A stretch of 15,827 nt of DNA from Thiotrichaceae bacterium (GTDB lineage Bacteria > Pseudomonadota > Gammaproteobacteria > Thiotrichales > Thiotrichaceae): positions 1 to 15,827 of the forward strand of contig JALVRY010000195.1 of assembly GCA_027024625.1 (NCBI GenBank), in the 5' to 3' direction. Below, piece after piece: positions 7,659 through 13,438 of the stretch; the stretch's first letter is position 1, and each line of letters opens with the position of its first letter. The notes below the pieces were generated by a model that worked only from the letters and a program-made list of their open reading frames with translations, had not been told where the DNA came from and ran no database searches. The position numbers and the translations under genes were made by a program.

Positions 7659-8063
7659 ATGATTAACCGCAGATGCACACAGATGAACACAGATAAAAGC
7701 AATCAAATTAGCAAAGAAATAATAGGAGCATCATTTGCTGTTTCAAATCAACTTGGTGCTGGCTTTCTGGAGAAAGTATATGAAAATGCTTTAGCTTTGG
7801 AGCTGAAATCTAGAGGATTGCATATTGAACAACAGCAAGCATTAAGTGTGTATTATAAAGGAAAAATTGTTGGGGAATATTATGCGGATTTATTAGTCCA
7901 AGGTTCTATTATTGTAGAGCTTAAGATAGTGGAGCAATTAACAAATATTCATCAAGCTCAGTTAATGAATTACTTGAAAGCAAGTAGGCTGTATTTGGGA
8001 CTTTTGATCAATTTTAAACATTCTCATGTGGAAGTAAAACGAATATTAAATGGGTATAAATAA
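7659..8063 (+). CDS. GxxExxY family protein (PD-(D/E)XK-like), carried by an inverted-repeat element
   Basis: The family motif is present as GFLEKVY (Gly35, Glu38, Tyr41) in the block GAGFLEKVYENAL. Further on, YYADLLVQG (Asp77) followed by VELK (Glu87, Lys89) and HQAQLMNYL (98-106) resemble a PD-(D/E)XK nuclease core, although catalytic activity for this family is not established as far as I know. It is 134 residues from ATG 7659, with AGGA at 7648-7651 inside the end of pelC as ribosome-binding site. An in-frame ATG at 7683 gives the shorter MNTDKSN start common in the family, but has no RBS. The first 13 residues are encoded by the left terminal repeat of the element. The gene is foreign to pel operons and is probably mobile cargo, perhaps involved in the element's own movement. 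Confidence 0.85.
   Translation: MINRRCTQMNTDKSNQISKEIIGASFAVSNQLGAGFLEKVYENALALELKSRGLHIEQQQALSVYYKGKIVGEYYADLLVQGSIIVELKIVEQLTNIHQAQLMNYLKASRLYLGLLINFKHSHVEVKRILNGYK
7663..7697 (+). repeat. Left terminal inverted repeat of the GxxExxY element
   Basis: TTAAC followed by three tandem 10-base units: CGCAGATGCA, CACAGATGAA, CACAGATAAA. It overlaps the N-terminal codons of the GxxExxY gene. Confidence 0.75.
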
Positions 8064-8102
8064 ACCACTAGAATTCAGATAAAACATTATTAACAAATAA
8101 AA

Positions 8103-8137
8103 AACATCTGTGTTTATCTGTGTGCATCTGTGGTTAA
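8103..8137 (-). repeat. Right terminal inverted repeat of the GxxExxY element
   Basis: Read on the minus strand: TTAAC, then CACAGATGCA, CACAGATAAA, CACAGATGTT. It ends 12 bases before the pelD ATG and supplies no ribosome-binding site. Confidence 0.75.
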
Positions 8138-8149
8138 TTAATAATAAAA

Positions 8150-9493
8150 ATGACAATTACCAATACCATCAAACACATGCTATTTGATACGGAAAATAGC
8201 CTAAACAATGAGTACAATATGCAGTCGTATATTGAGATTTTATTGATCTCAATCATTATCCCTGTGTTTGGTATTTTTGTGAATCCCAGTGATATATTTT
8301 TTACTGAAGCTGGATTTCCTTGGATTATCTTGCCACCGCTGTTGATTGCACTTCGTTATGGTACGATGAATGGCATGATTAGCTTATTTCTGATTGCGGC
8401 ACTAATGTTGGTATATATCAACTTAAAGGGGGGGGATCTTACTCAATTTCCTCTACATGTGTTTAGTGGAATGATCATTCTAAGCTTGATTACAGGAGAA
8501 ATAATCGAGTCTTGGAAGAAACGTTTTGCGGTGCAAACACAAGAAAAGAAATACATGAGCACCCGTATGAAACAGTTGGATAATGCTTATCGTGTTTTGC
8601 AGGTATCCCATGCCCAGCTAGAAGATACTTTTGTTGATACCACGCTCTCCCTACGCAAATCCTTATCGCTGATTCAAGCTAATATCGAACAATGTGAAAA
8701 GAATCCACTGAGCTTTGTTGCAAAGAAAATGTTGGAGGTATTAGGTCAATATGAATGGCTTGAGATTGCAGGGGTTTATGCAGTTGATGAGAACATTGGT
8801 ATTTTAGAACGCCCTTTGGTAACACAAGGCAAGATGCCTATGTTGATTGCTAATGATGATCTATTAACACGAGCTTTAAAAACAGCCAAGCCCGTCAATA
8901 TTAAAAAATCCGCCTACCTTGAGCATTATGACAAAATTAATACCAATCTTTTAGCCGTGATTCCCATTGTTGATGCCCAAGATAAAATATGGGGAATATT
9001 GGCGGTGAAACAAATGAAATTTACAGAATTTCATCAGCAAAATATCAACCTTCTCAGTCTCGTTACTAACTACGTGGCTAATTTACTTTCAGGCATGAAA
9101 GTTGGTACAAAGCAAAGCCACTGGAAGCAAGCATTTTCTGAGATTGATGCCTCCTTGAAGCTAATTATGCATCACAACTTAGATGCCCATTTAGTTAGTT
9201 TTAACTTCTCTCATTCTGCAAAACAACGAGATTATTGTGCATTTATTGAAGCTCATTCAGCAGGCTTGAATCAACGCTGGATTATTGAAGACAGTAACCT
9301 GCGTTTATTGGTTTTAACGCCAATTTCTGATCCCAGAGAAAATCAGTATTATCTCAGAAAGCTTCAACGACAGTTTGAAGCAGAGTTTAAGCAGACTTTT
9401 AAATCTGTTGGTATTCAAATAAAAGCGAAATATTTTAGTGAGTACGAGAACCCCAAAGTATTAGCTAACCTACTCAGCAAGGTGCGTCAGTAA
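8150..9493 (+). CDS. pelD: PelD: inner-membrane c-di-GMP receptor-like protein of the Pel synthase
   Basis: PelD in Pseudomonas binds c-di-GMP through a degenerate GGDEF domain and thereby activates Pel synthesis by PelF. This 447-residue protein (family about 455) has four membrane segments (about 27-47, 56-72, 74-92, 102-120), a helical linker (125-170), a GAF-like domain (about 175-315) and a GGDEF-like C-terminus (about 325-447). The GGDEF loop is degenerate, as in the family. A YYLR (400-403) fits the Tyr/Arg pair used for ligand contact, but I find no RxxD inhibitory-site motif at the expected place; AGLN (371-374) seems to occupy it. The start has no Shine-Dalgarno because the preceding sequence belongs to the inserted element. 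pelD overlaps pelE by one base (TAATG). Confidence 0.88.
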   Translation: MTITNTIKHMLFDTENSLNNEYNMQSYIEILLISIIIPVFGIFVNPSDIFFTEAGFPWIILPPLLIALRYGTMNGMISLFLIAALMLVYINLKGGDLTQFPLHVFSGMIILSLITGEIIESWKKRFAVQTQEKKYMSTRMKQLDNAYRVLQVSHAQLEDTFVDTTLSLRKSLSLIQANIEQCEKNPLSFVAKKMLEVLGQYEWLEIAGVYAVDENIGILERPLVTQGKMPMLIANDDLLTRALKTAKPVNIKKSAYLEHYDKINTNLLAVIPIVDAQDKIWGILAVKQMKFTEFHQQNINLLSLVTNYVANLLSGMKVGTKQSHWKQAFSEIDASLKLIMHHNLDAHLVSFNFSHSAKQRDYCAFIEAHSAGLNQRWIIEDSNLRLLVLTPISDPRENQYYLRKLQRQFEAEFKQTFKSVGIQIKAKYFSEYENPKVLANLLSKVRQ

Positions 9494-10443
9494 TGAATAT
9501 TCAAAAATTCCCTTTTATTCTTATTACACTACTTGTGGGTATTGCAGTTGCAGATGTAGTTAGTGTCATTCTACTCTTTAATGATAATGTATTTTCTGCG
9601 GTTGTTTTGCATAGCATTGTTAGTGTTTTAGCAGTTACTCTTCTGTTAAGAAAGAAAGCAATAAAAAAATCGACATTGCTATTTTACGGATTTCTTCTTT
9701 TCTTTACCTTTGTTTTACCGGTGATTGGCATTATTGGAGCCTTTGTTTTCGCTCATCATCATGTATTTGTTAATGAAAAAGAAAAACATGAAGTAGAGGT
9801 GGATGCATTATTAGAATCATCTGAGGTCAATGTGCTTGAATTACCACTTGATAATGAAAAAAACTATCGAGATTTATTACGCCATGAGGACCCTGAAAGT
9901 TTTTTGCAATTAATTTTATCCACAAAATATATGGATGAAGCTAATGCGATCCGCATTTTAAAGTTTGCATTAAATACCAATATTGAGAATGTCCGCTTGT
10001 TAGCTCAGGCAAGGCTGGATAACAAAGAAAATGAAATTAACCAAACCATAGAAAAATATATCGAGTTAAGCCAAAGCAAAAAGCACAGAAAAAATCCCCG
10101 ACTTCATTTGGAAATTGCCCATCAATATTGGAAATTAGCCGACCTTGGCTTGGCAAAAGATGCGGTTCTTGAGCATGTTCTAATGCAATTGCAAAAATAT
10201 ACTCATATTGTTGAAAAGATAATGCCCGCAGAGCCGATTAGCTATTATTTATCCGCCAAAGCTCATCTATTAAATCAAAATTATCAAGAAGCAAAGCAAC
10301 AATTTAGTCGAGCTTTAAAAGCCGGCATGCCAAAAAATAAGGTGCAAATAGGCTTGAATGAGATTGCTTTTTACGAAAAAGGTCTACTTACTGCTCAGTC
10401 AGTGTCAGAAGAAAAGATTCCCTCTATTGGCATGAGTCTGTAA
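9493..10443 (+). CDS. pelE: PelE: inner-membrane TPR protein of the Pel synthase complex
   Basis: The 316-residue protein starts within the pelD stop (TAATG), implying translational coupling. Three N-terminal hydrophobic segments (about 7-29, 33-52, 62-90) are followed by a cytoplasmic helical region with TPR character (about 120-300, including YYLSAKAHLLNQNYQEAKQQ). This matches PelE in size (about 330 in Pseudomonas), topology and position after pelD. In known systems PelE bridges PelD, PelG and PelF. pelF and pelG would normally follow, but here the next gene is an unrelated yeeN, 36 bases downstream. Confidence 0.88.
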   Translation: MNIQKFPFILITLLVGIAVADVVSVILLFNDNVFSAVVLHSIVSVLAVTLLLRKKAIKKSTLLFYGFLLFFTFVLPVIGIIGAFVFAHHHVFVNEKEKHEVEVDALLESSEVNVLELPLDNEKNYRDLLRHEDPESFLQLILSTKYMDEANAIRILKFALNTNIENVRLLAQARLDNKENEINQTIEKYIELSQSKKHRKNPRLHLEIAHQYWKLADLGLAKDAVLEHVLMQLQKYTHIVEKIMPAEPISYYLSAKAHLLNQNYQEAKQQFSRALKAGMPKNKVQIGLNEIAFYEKGLLTAQSVSEEKIPSIGMSL

Positions 10444-10479
10444 TATTCTCGCATTTATTATTAGTTGCAGGATAGAACA

Positions 10480-11199
10480 ATGGGTCGAGCCTACCAAAAT
10501 CGTAAAGAATCTATGGCAAAAACCTCAGATGCTAAGGCAAAGGTTTATAGTAAATACGGACGTGAGATTTATGTTTGTGCTAAATCAGGTGGTGTAGAGC
10601 CAGATGGAAACCTTGCCCTGCGTAGCTTGATTGATAAAGCAAAAAAAGATCAAGTTCCCACGCACGTTATCGAAAAGGCAATAGATAAGGCCAAAGGTGG
10701 CGGCGGTGAAGATTTTGCTCGTGCTCAATACGAAGGCTTTGGTCCAAATGGTTCGATGCTTATCGTTGATTGCTTAACAGATAATCCAAACCGAACCTTT
10801 GGTGATGTTCGTCAATGCTTTACAAAGACAAAATGTAAACTCGGCACACAAGGTACAGTGAGTCACATGTTTGATCATTGTGCAATTTTTGTTTTTGCTG
10901 GGGATGATGAGGAAGCAGTGCTAGAAGCTTTATTAATGGCTGATGTTGATGTCACTGATATTGAAAATGAAGACGGTAAGATCACTGTGTTTGCACCCAA
11001 TGCGGAATACTTTAAAGCAAAACAAGCCATTATCGATACAGTTGGCGAAGAGGTAGAGTTAGAAGTGGATGATATTCAGTATATTCCACAAATGACGCAT
11101 CCATTAGAGGGTGACGATATTAAAACCTTTGAAAGATTAGAGTTTATGCTAAATGATTTAGATGATGTGCAGAATATTTATCACAGTGCGGAATATTAA
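10480..11199 (+). CDS. yeeN: YeeN-like YebC/PmpR-family protein
   Basis: The start is set at ATG 10480 (239 residues) with AGGA at 10469-10472; an upstream TTG frame extension has no support. Family blocks are visible: [15 protein letters not shown] at the N-terminus, [39 protein letters not shown], and a C-terminal [13 protein letters not shown]. The MGR start and the [17 protein letters not shown] block place it with E. coli YeeN rather than canonical YebC (which begins MAGHSKW). The family is annotated as DNA-binding transcriptional regulators, and some members have recently been linked to relief of ribosome stalling at proline stretches; which applies here cannot be decided. It may be read through from the pel operon. 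Confidence 0.9.
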   Translation: MGRAYQNRKESMAKTSDAKAKVYSKYGREIYVCAKSGGVEPDGNLALRSLIDKAKKDQVPTHVIEKAIDKAKGGGGEDFARAQYEGFGPNGSMLIVDCLTDNPNRTFGDVRQCFTKTKCKLGTQGTVSHMFDHCAIFVFAGDDEEAVLEALLMADVDVTDIENEDGKITVFAPNAEYFKAKQAIIDTVGEEVELEVDDIQYIPQMTHPLEGDDIKTFERLEFMLNDLDDVQNIYHSAEY

Positions 11200-11237
11200 T
11201 TGTCGGTAGGTATCACTTTCTTCTGGAAATAATCATT

Positions 11238-11271
11238 AACCACATCAATACTTGAATGTGCTGATGTGGTT
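11238..11271. terminator. Probable bidirectional terminator between convergent genes
   Basis: AACCACATCA (11238-11247) pairs perfectly with TGATGTGGTT (11262-11271) over a 14-base loop. The hairpin lies between the ends of yeeN (+) and the PPC-like gene (-), where a shared terminator is expected. Flanking T/A runs are weak, so efficiency is uncertain. Confidence 0.5.
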
Positions 11272-11276
11272 GGTTA

Positions 11277-12104
11277 TTAGGCTTTAATCCATAAGGCAGT
11301 AATTTGGGCATCGGCTAAGATTTCTGTTGTGATATTTTGATTATCACGAAAGTCACCGCCATAGACTTCAAATAAAATCCCTTCAGGGTGTTTTTTAAAT
11401 GTTGCAAATTCTCGGGCTTCGATCTCGGAAAATTGGATATTCTCTAAGCCGCCGTAAATATCAATTGCCTCGTCTAAAGGCATGGTCGGAAATGCTCCTT
11501 CTGCGGTGACAAACTCCCGTCCCCATGCTTCAATTACTTTGACTTTGGACTCATGACCAATGCAGTCGGTATCCATATAAAGAGCCATTAAAAACTTACT
11601 TCCTGTTAACACTTCTAAGGAAATAACACCTTCACCATCGCTCCCTAGCACGAGGGTTTTATCTGAAACATTGGACATTAGTTCAGGGAGTGACATACCT
11701 AAGCTAACGGTATCGGCAGAATTTTTGGTCACCAAGCGTTCAACATAATCATCATCAATTGAAATAATAGAAATGCCTACAAATAAGTCATATTCTGCTT
11801 CTGTATCAGAGAAGTAATTTGCTAACTCAATTAAATAAGTACCATTATGAGAGGCAGGTAGTACGCTGCTCCATACTCGTTTTTCAGAAGCGATACCGTT
11901 ATTGCTATCCACTGTTACCCAATCGCCATTTTCCACTTGGTATAGTAAATCAAAGCTAGCATTATCTTCTTTGGAGACAACACCAACGCTGATTATTTGA
12001 CCTGCATTGGCTGTGAATCGGTAGGAATGCAGTTCATTGACAGCAATTACCCCTGATCGTATTGCAGAAATCTCACCTGAGCCGAATTGTAGATCAAAAT
12101 CCAT
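11277..12104 (-). CDS. Hypothetical protein with N-terminal PPC-like beta-sandwich
   Basis: The start at ATG 12104 (275 residues) is preferred over ATG 12119 because GGGAG sits 8 bases upstream of it. Residues about 8-110 resemble a bacterial pre-peptidase C-terminal (PPC) fold: SGVIAVNELHSYRFTANAGQ, a central acidic block, LPASHNGTYLIELANY and a closing YDLFVGI. Such domains usually sit on secreted proteases, yet no signal peptide, protease or membrane segment is present. The C-terminal half (about 125-275) is acidic, predicted alpha/beta, and I do not recognise it. It could be a cytoplasmic orphan PPC protein or one exported by another route. It lies 87 bases downstream of the EamA transporter on the same strand and may share its transcript. 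Confidence 0.7.
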   Translation of the reverse strand: MDFDLQFGSGEISAIRSGVIAVNELHSYRFTANAGQIISVGVVSKEDNASFDLLYQVENGDWVTVDSNNGIASEKRVWSSVLPASHNGTYLIELANYFSDTEAEYDLFVGISIISIDDDYVERLVTKNSADTVSLGMSLPELMSNVSDKTLVLGSDGEGVISLEVLTGSKFLMALYMDTDCIGHESKVKVIEAWGREFVTAEGAFPTMPLDEAIDIYGGLENIQFSEIEAREFATFKKHPEGILFEVYGGDFRDNQNITTEILADAQITALWIKA

Positions 12105-12136
12105 TTTGAATACTCCCATTAGCTATTTGTTAGTTT

Positions 12137-12161
12137 TGAGATCTTTTATGCAAAGGTCTCA
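12137..12161 (-). terminator. Weak hairpin between the transporter and PPC-like genes
   Basis: TGAGATC (12137-12143) pairs with GGTCTCA (12155-12161), seven pairs including one G-T, over an 11-base loop. It lies after the transporter stop on the minus strand but lacks a T-run, so it might be a processing or attenuating hairpin rather than a full terminator. Confidence 0.25.
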
Positions 12162-12191
12162 GTTCTAAATATAGCCAATGGAAGCATCTTT

Positions 12192-13094
12192 TTATTCCCT
12201 AATCACTAAACTCAGAATTTTTGCTGATAAACGCAGCCATTTATCACCCCACTGGAATATCATTAAGCCCATAAGAATTAACACAGTCCCAATAATAATA
12301 TTGCTAGTAACGACCTCATCATTCAAATATGCGCCTAGCAATAGGGCTGTCACGGGTGTAATCATTGTGATTAATGATACCTTTGAAGCCTCCACATGAT
12401 GGATCAAAAAATAATACAAAGAGAAGCCGATAAGTGAACCAAAAACAGCCAGATACAAAATTGAAAACCCAGAGCGTGCAGGCACTGAGTCTGGCAAATT
12501 GCCATCAAAAATGAACCATGTCAGTATGAACAATGGTATTGATACAATCAATCCACCCGCACTCATGACCAAGCCATGCTGCTTTGCATCTATTTTTTTA
12601 ATCCAGACGGCGGTGCTGGTTTGGGCAAATACTCCGATCACTATAAGGAAAACACCAAGCGTTGCGTTTTCTATCATCATCGTACTTTGAAGAAATATGA
12701 TGGATAGGCCAAGTAGCCCAGACAACAAACCAATACTCCGAAATAGTGTTAATCGTTCACCCAGAAAGATACTCGCTAAGACACCAGTGACCATAGGCGA
12801 TGCCCCCCAGATGACAGAAATCCAGCCTGATGGAATATAACGCGCTCCCCAATACCCAAAAAGCATGGCCATATAAATCCCTAGACCTGATGCAAAATAG
12901 GCTTGCTTAGCTCGTGCAGACATACTGTAAGAGATGCGAAATATGACGACAGACAGTACAGCAAGTAAGCCACCTAAGATCATTCGGCTTGTTACGCCGA
13001 ATAAAAATCCCACATCATCACCACTCCACTTGATTGCCAAGGGCGTGGTTGACCAAATAAGTACAACACCAATAAAAGCTAGGGGGACTGACAT
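12192..13094 (-). CDS. EamA/DMT-family transporter
   Basis: The 300-residue integral membrane protein has about ten hydrophobic segments arranged as two homologous EamA halves (about 3-130 and 140-285). Family features include the N-terminal LIWSTTPLAIKW, an internal RYIPSGWISVIWGASPMVTG block and the second-half FSLYYFLIHHVEASKVSLIT followed by TPVTALLLGAYLNDE. Such proteins are inner-membrane exporters or permeases for amino acids, nucleosides and other metabolites; the substrate cannot be told from sequence. GGAG 8 bases upstream supports the ATG at 13094. Its leader contains a strong intrinsic terminator and a short upstream reading frame, suggesting attenuation control. It is divergent from guaB. 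Confidence 0.88.
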   Translation of the reverse strand: MSVPLAFIGVVLIWSTTPLAIKWSGDDVGFLFGVTSRMILGGLLAVLSVVIFRISYSMSARAKQAYFASGLGIYMAMLFGYWGARYIPSGWISVIWGASPMVTGVLASIFLGERLTLFRSIGLLSGLLGLSIIFLQSTMMIENATLGVFLIVIGVFAQTSTAVWIKKIDAKQHGLVMSAGGLIVSIPLFILTWFIFDGNLPDSVPARSGFSILYLAVFGSLIGFSLYYFLIHHVEASKVSLITMITPVTALLLGAYLNDEVVTSNIIIGTVLILMGLMIFQWGDKWLRLSAKILSLVIRE

Positions 13095-13124
13095 TTTATA
13101 TTCTCCGGTTATGTCCCAAACACA

Positions 13125-13156
13125 AAAAAGCCGCAGGTTTTACGCTGCGGCTTTTT
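13125..13156 (-). terminator. Strong intrinsic terminator in the leader of the EamA gene (possible attenuator)
   Basis: AAAAAGCCGCAG (13125-13136) and CTGCGGCTTTTT (13145-13156) form a perfect 12-base stem with an 8-base loop. The GC core is flanked by A and T runs, so it can terminate in either direction. No plus-strand gene ends here. On the minus strand it lies between a plausible promoter and the transporter RBS, about 30 bases before the ATG at 13094, the position of an attenuator. Confidence 0.8.
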
Positions 13157-13186
13157 AAAAAATTAACTGTAATAGAAGTTATTACA

Positions 13187-13243
13187 TCAAATAATTCTCA
13201 GGCAACCGCAATGCTCACGCCATACTCGGCGTACAAATAACAT
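13187..13243 (-). CDS. Possible 18-residue leader peptide upstream of the EamA gene
   Basis: The frame from ATG 13243 encodes an 18-residue peptide with RRVWREHCGCLR at its core, ending in TGA 30 bases before the terminator stem. It is rich in Arg (four) and has a Cys-Gly-Cys. An in-frame ATG at 13273 would give 28 residues. Neither start has a strong Shine-Dalgarno, which is the main doubt. The Cys-Gly-Cys codons overlap the segment (13204-13211) that can pair with the terminator arm, and a small hairpin (ACGCC/GGCGT, 13217-13232) covers the Arg codons. If translated, it would be an attenuation leader; the sensed amino acid could be Arg or Cys. Confidence 0.35.
   Translation of the reverse strand: MLFVRRVWREHCGCLRII
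13204..13211 (-). promoter_or_regulatory. Candidate anti-terminator segment
   Basis: Read on the minus strand, TTGCGGTT can pair with AGCCGCAG, the 5' arm of the terminator (13145-13152 on the plus strand), giving eight pairs of which two are G-T. Pairing would prevent terminator formation. The segment lies inside the short leader frame, as expected for ribosome-controlled attenuation. It is shorter and weaker than the terminator stem. Confidence 0.3.
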
Positions 13244-13280
13244 TGTTACTGTTGGACTCTGTGAAATATTCATTTGACCG

Positions 13281-13309
13281 ATTTTGTTGCTTTATGCTTG
13301 AAAGGTCAA
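13281..13309 (-). promoter_or_regulatory. Candidate promoter for the EamA transcript
   Basis: On the minus strand TTGACC (13304-13309) is followed after 17 bases by CAAAAT (13281-13286), a good -35 and a fair -10 at ideal spacing. Transcription would start near 13273-13275, leaving a roughly 180-base leader containing the short frame and the terminator. Confidence 0.45.
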
Positions 13310-13327
13310 CGGATTATTTTGTTGCTT
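13281..13327 (+). repeat. Direct repeat pair ATTTTGTTGCTT in the guaB upstream region
   Basis: Identical 12-base copies at 13281-13292 and 13316-13327 are 35 bases apart. TTGACC (13274-13279) and GGTCAA (13304-13309) form an additional inverted pair around the first copy. The repeats lie between the transporter promoter and the guaB promoter and could be regulator sites. Confidence 0.4.
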
Positions 13328-13375
13328 GTGTTTTGAGTCTATAAATAAAATATCTCTCTACCCCCAAAGAAATAA

Positions 13376-13405
13376 TTAGAAAACTCTAATAGTCTTCCCT
13401 ATAAT
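13376..13405 (+). promoter_or_regulatory. guaB promoter
   Basis: A perfect TATAAT (13400-13405) with TTAGAA (13376-13381) 18 bases upstream places the start of transcription near 13412, about 27 bases before the guaB ATG. The -10 is followed by a run of six C (13406-13411), a GC-rich discriminator. Such discriminators are known to make promoters, including E. coli guaB, sensitive to ppGpp/DksA; that regulation here is inferred. Confidence 0.65.
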
Positions 13406-13438
13406 CCCCCCTTGATTAACGACAACAAGGAAAACCCT

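Larger units (their letters stand above)
7663..8137 (+). mobile_element. 475-base inverted-repeat element carrying a GxxExxY gene, inserted between pelC and pelD
   Basis: The element is bounded by terminal inverted repeats (7663-7697 and 8103-8137) matching at 30 of 35 positions, and its only gene is the GxxExxY reading frame. It sits in the pelC-pelD junction, which is normally short or overlapping in pel operons. A second copy of the same ends without a gene lies between guaB and guaA. No transposase is encoded, and I cannot assign a clear target-site duplication; both insertions are flanked by TTAA/TAAT-rich sequence. Confidence 0.65.

Noticed and set aside
10465..10479. TTG start extending the YeeN protein by five residues
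   Set aside because: The ATG at 10480 begins the conserved MGR N-terminus and has AGGA at proper distance; the TTG lacks an RBS.
13157..13280. Known riboswitch (TPP, guanidine, glycine or SAM) upstream of the EamA gene
   Set aside because: Partial resemblance such as TTGCCTGAGA is too short and the other conserved blocks are missing; the leader-peptide and terminator layout explains the region better.
13412..13438. TTG start nine codons upstream of guaB
   Set aside because: It would fall at the predicted transcription start; ATG 13439 has AAGGA and yields the normal IMPDH length.
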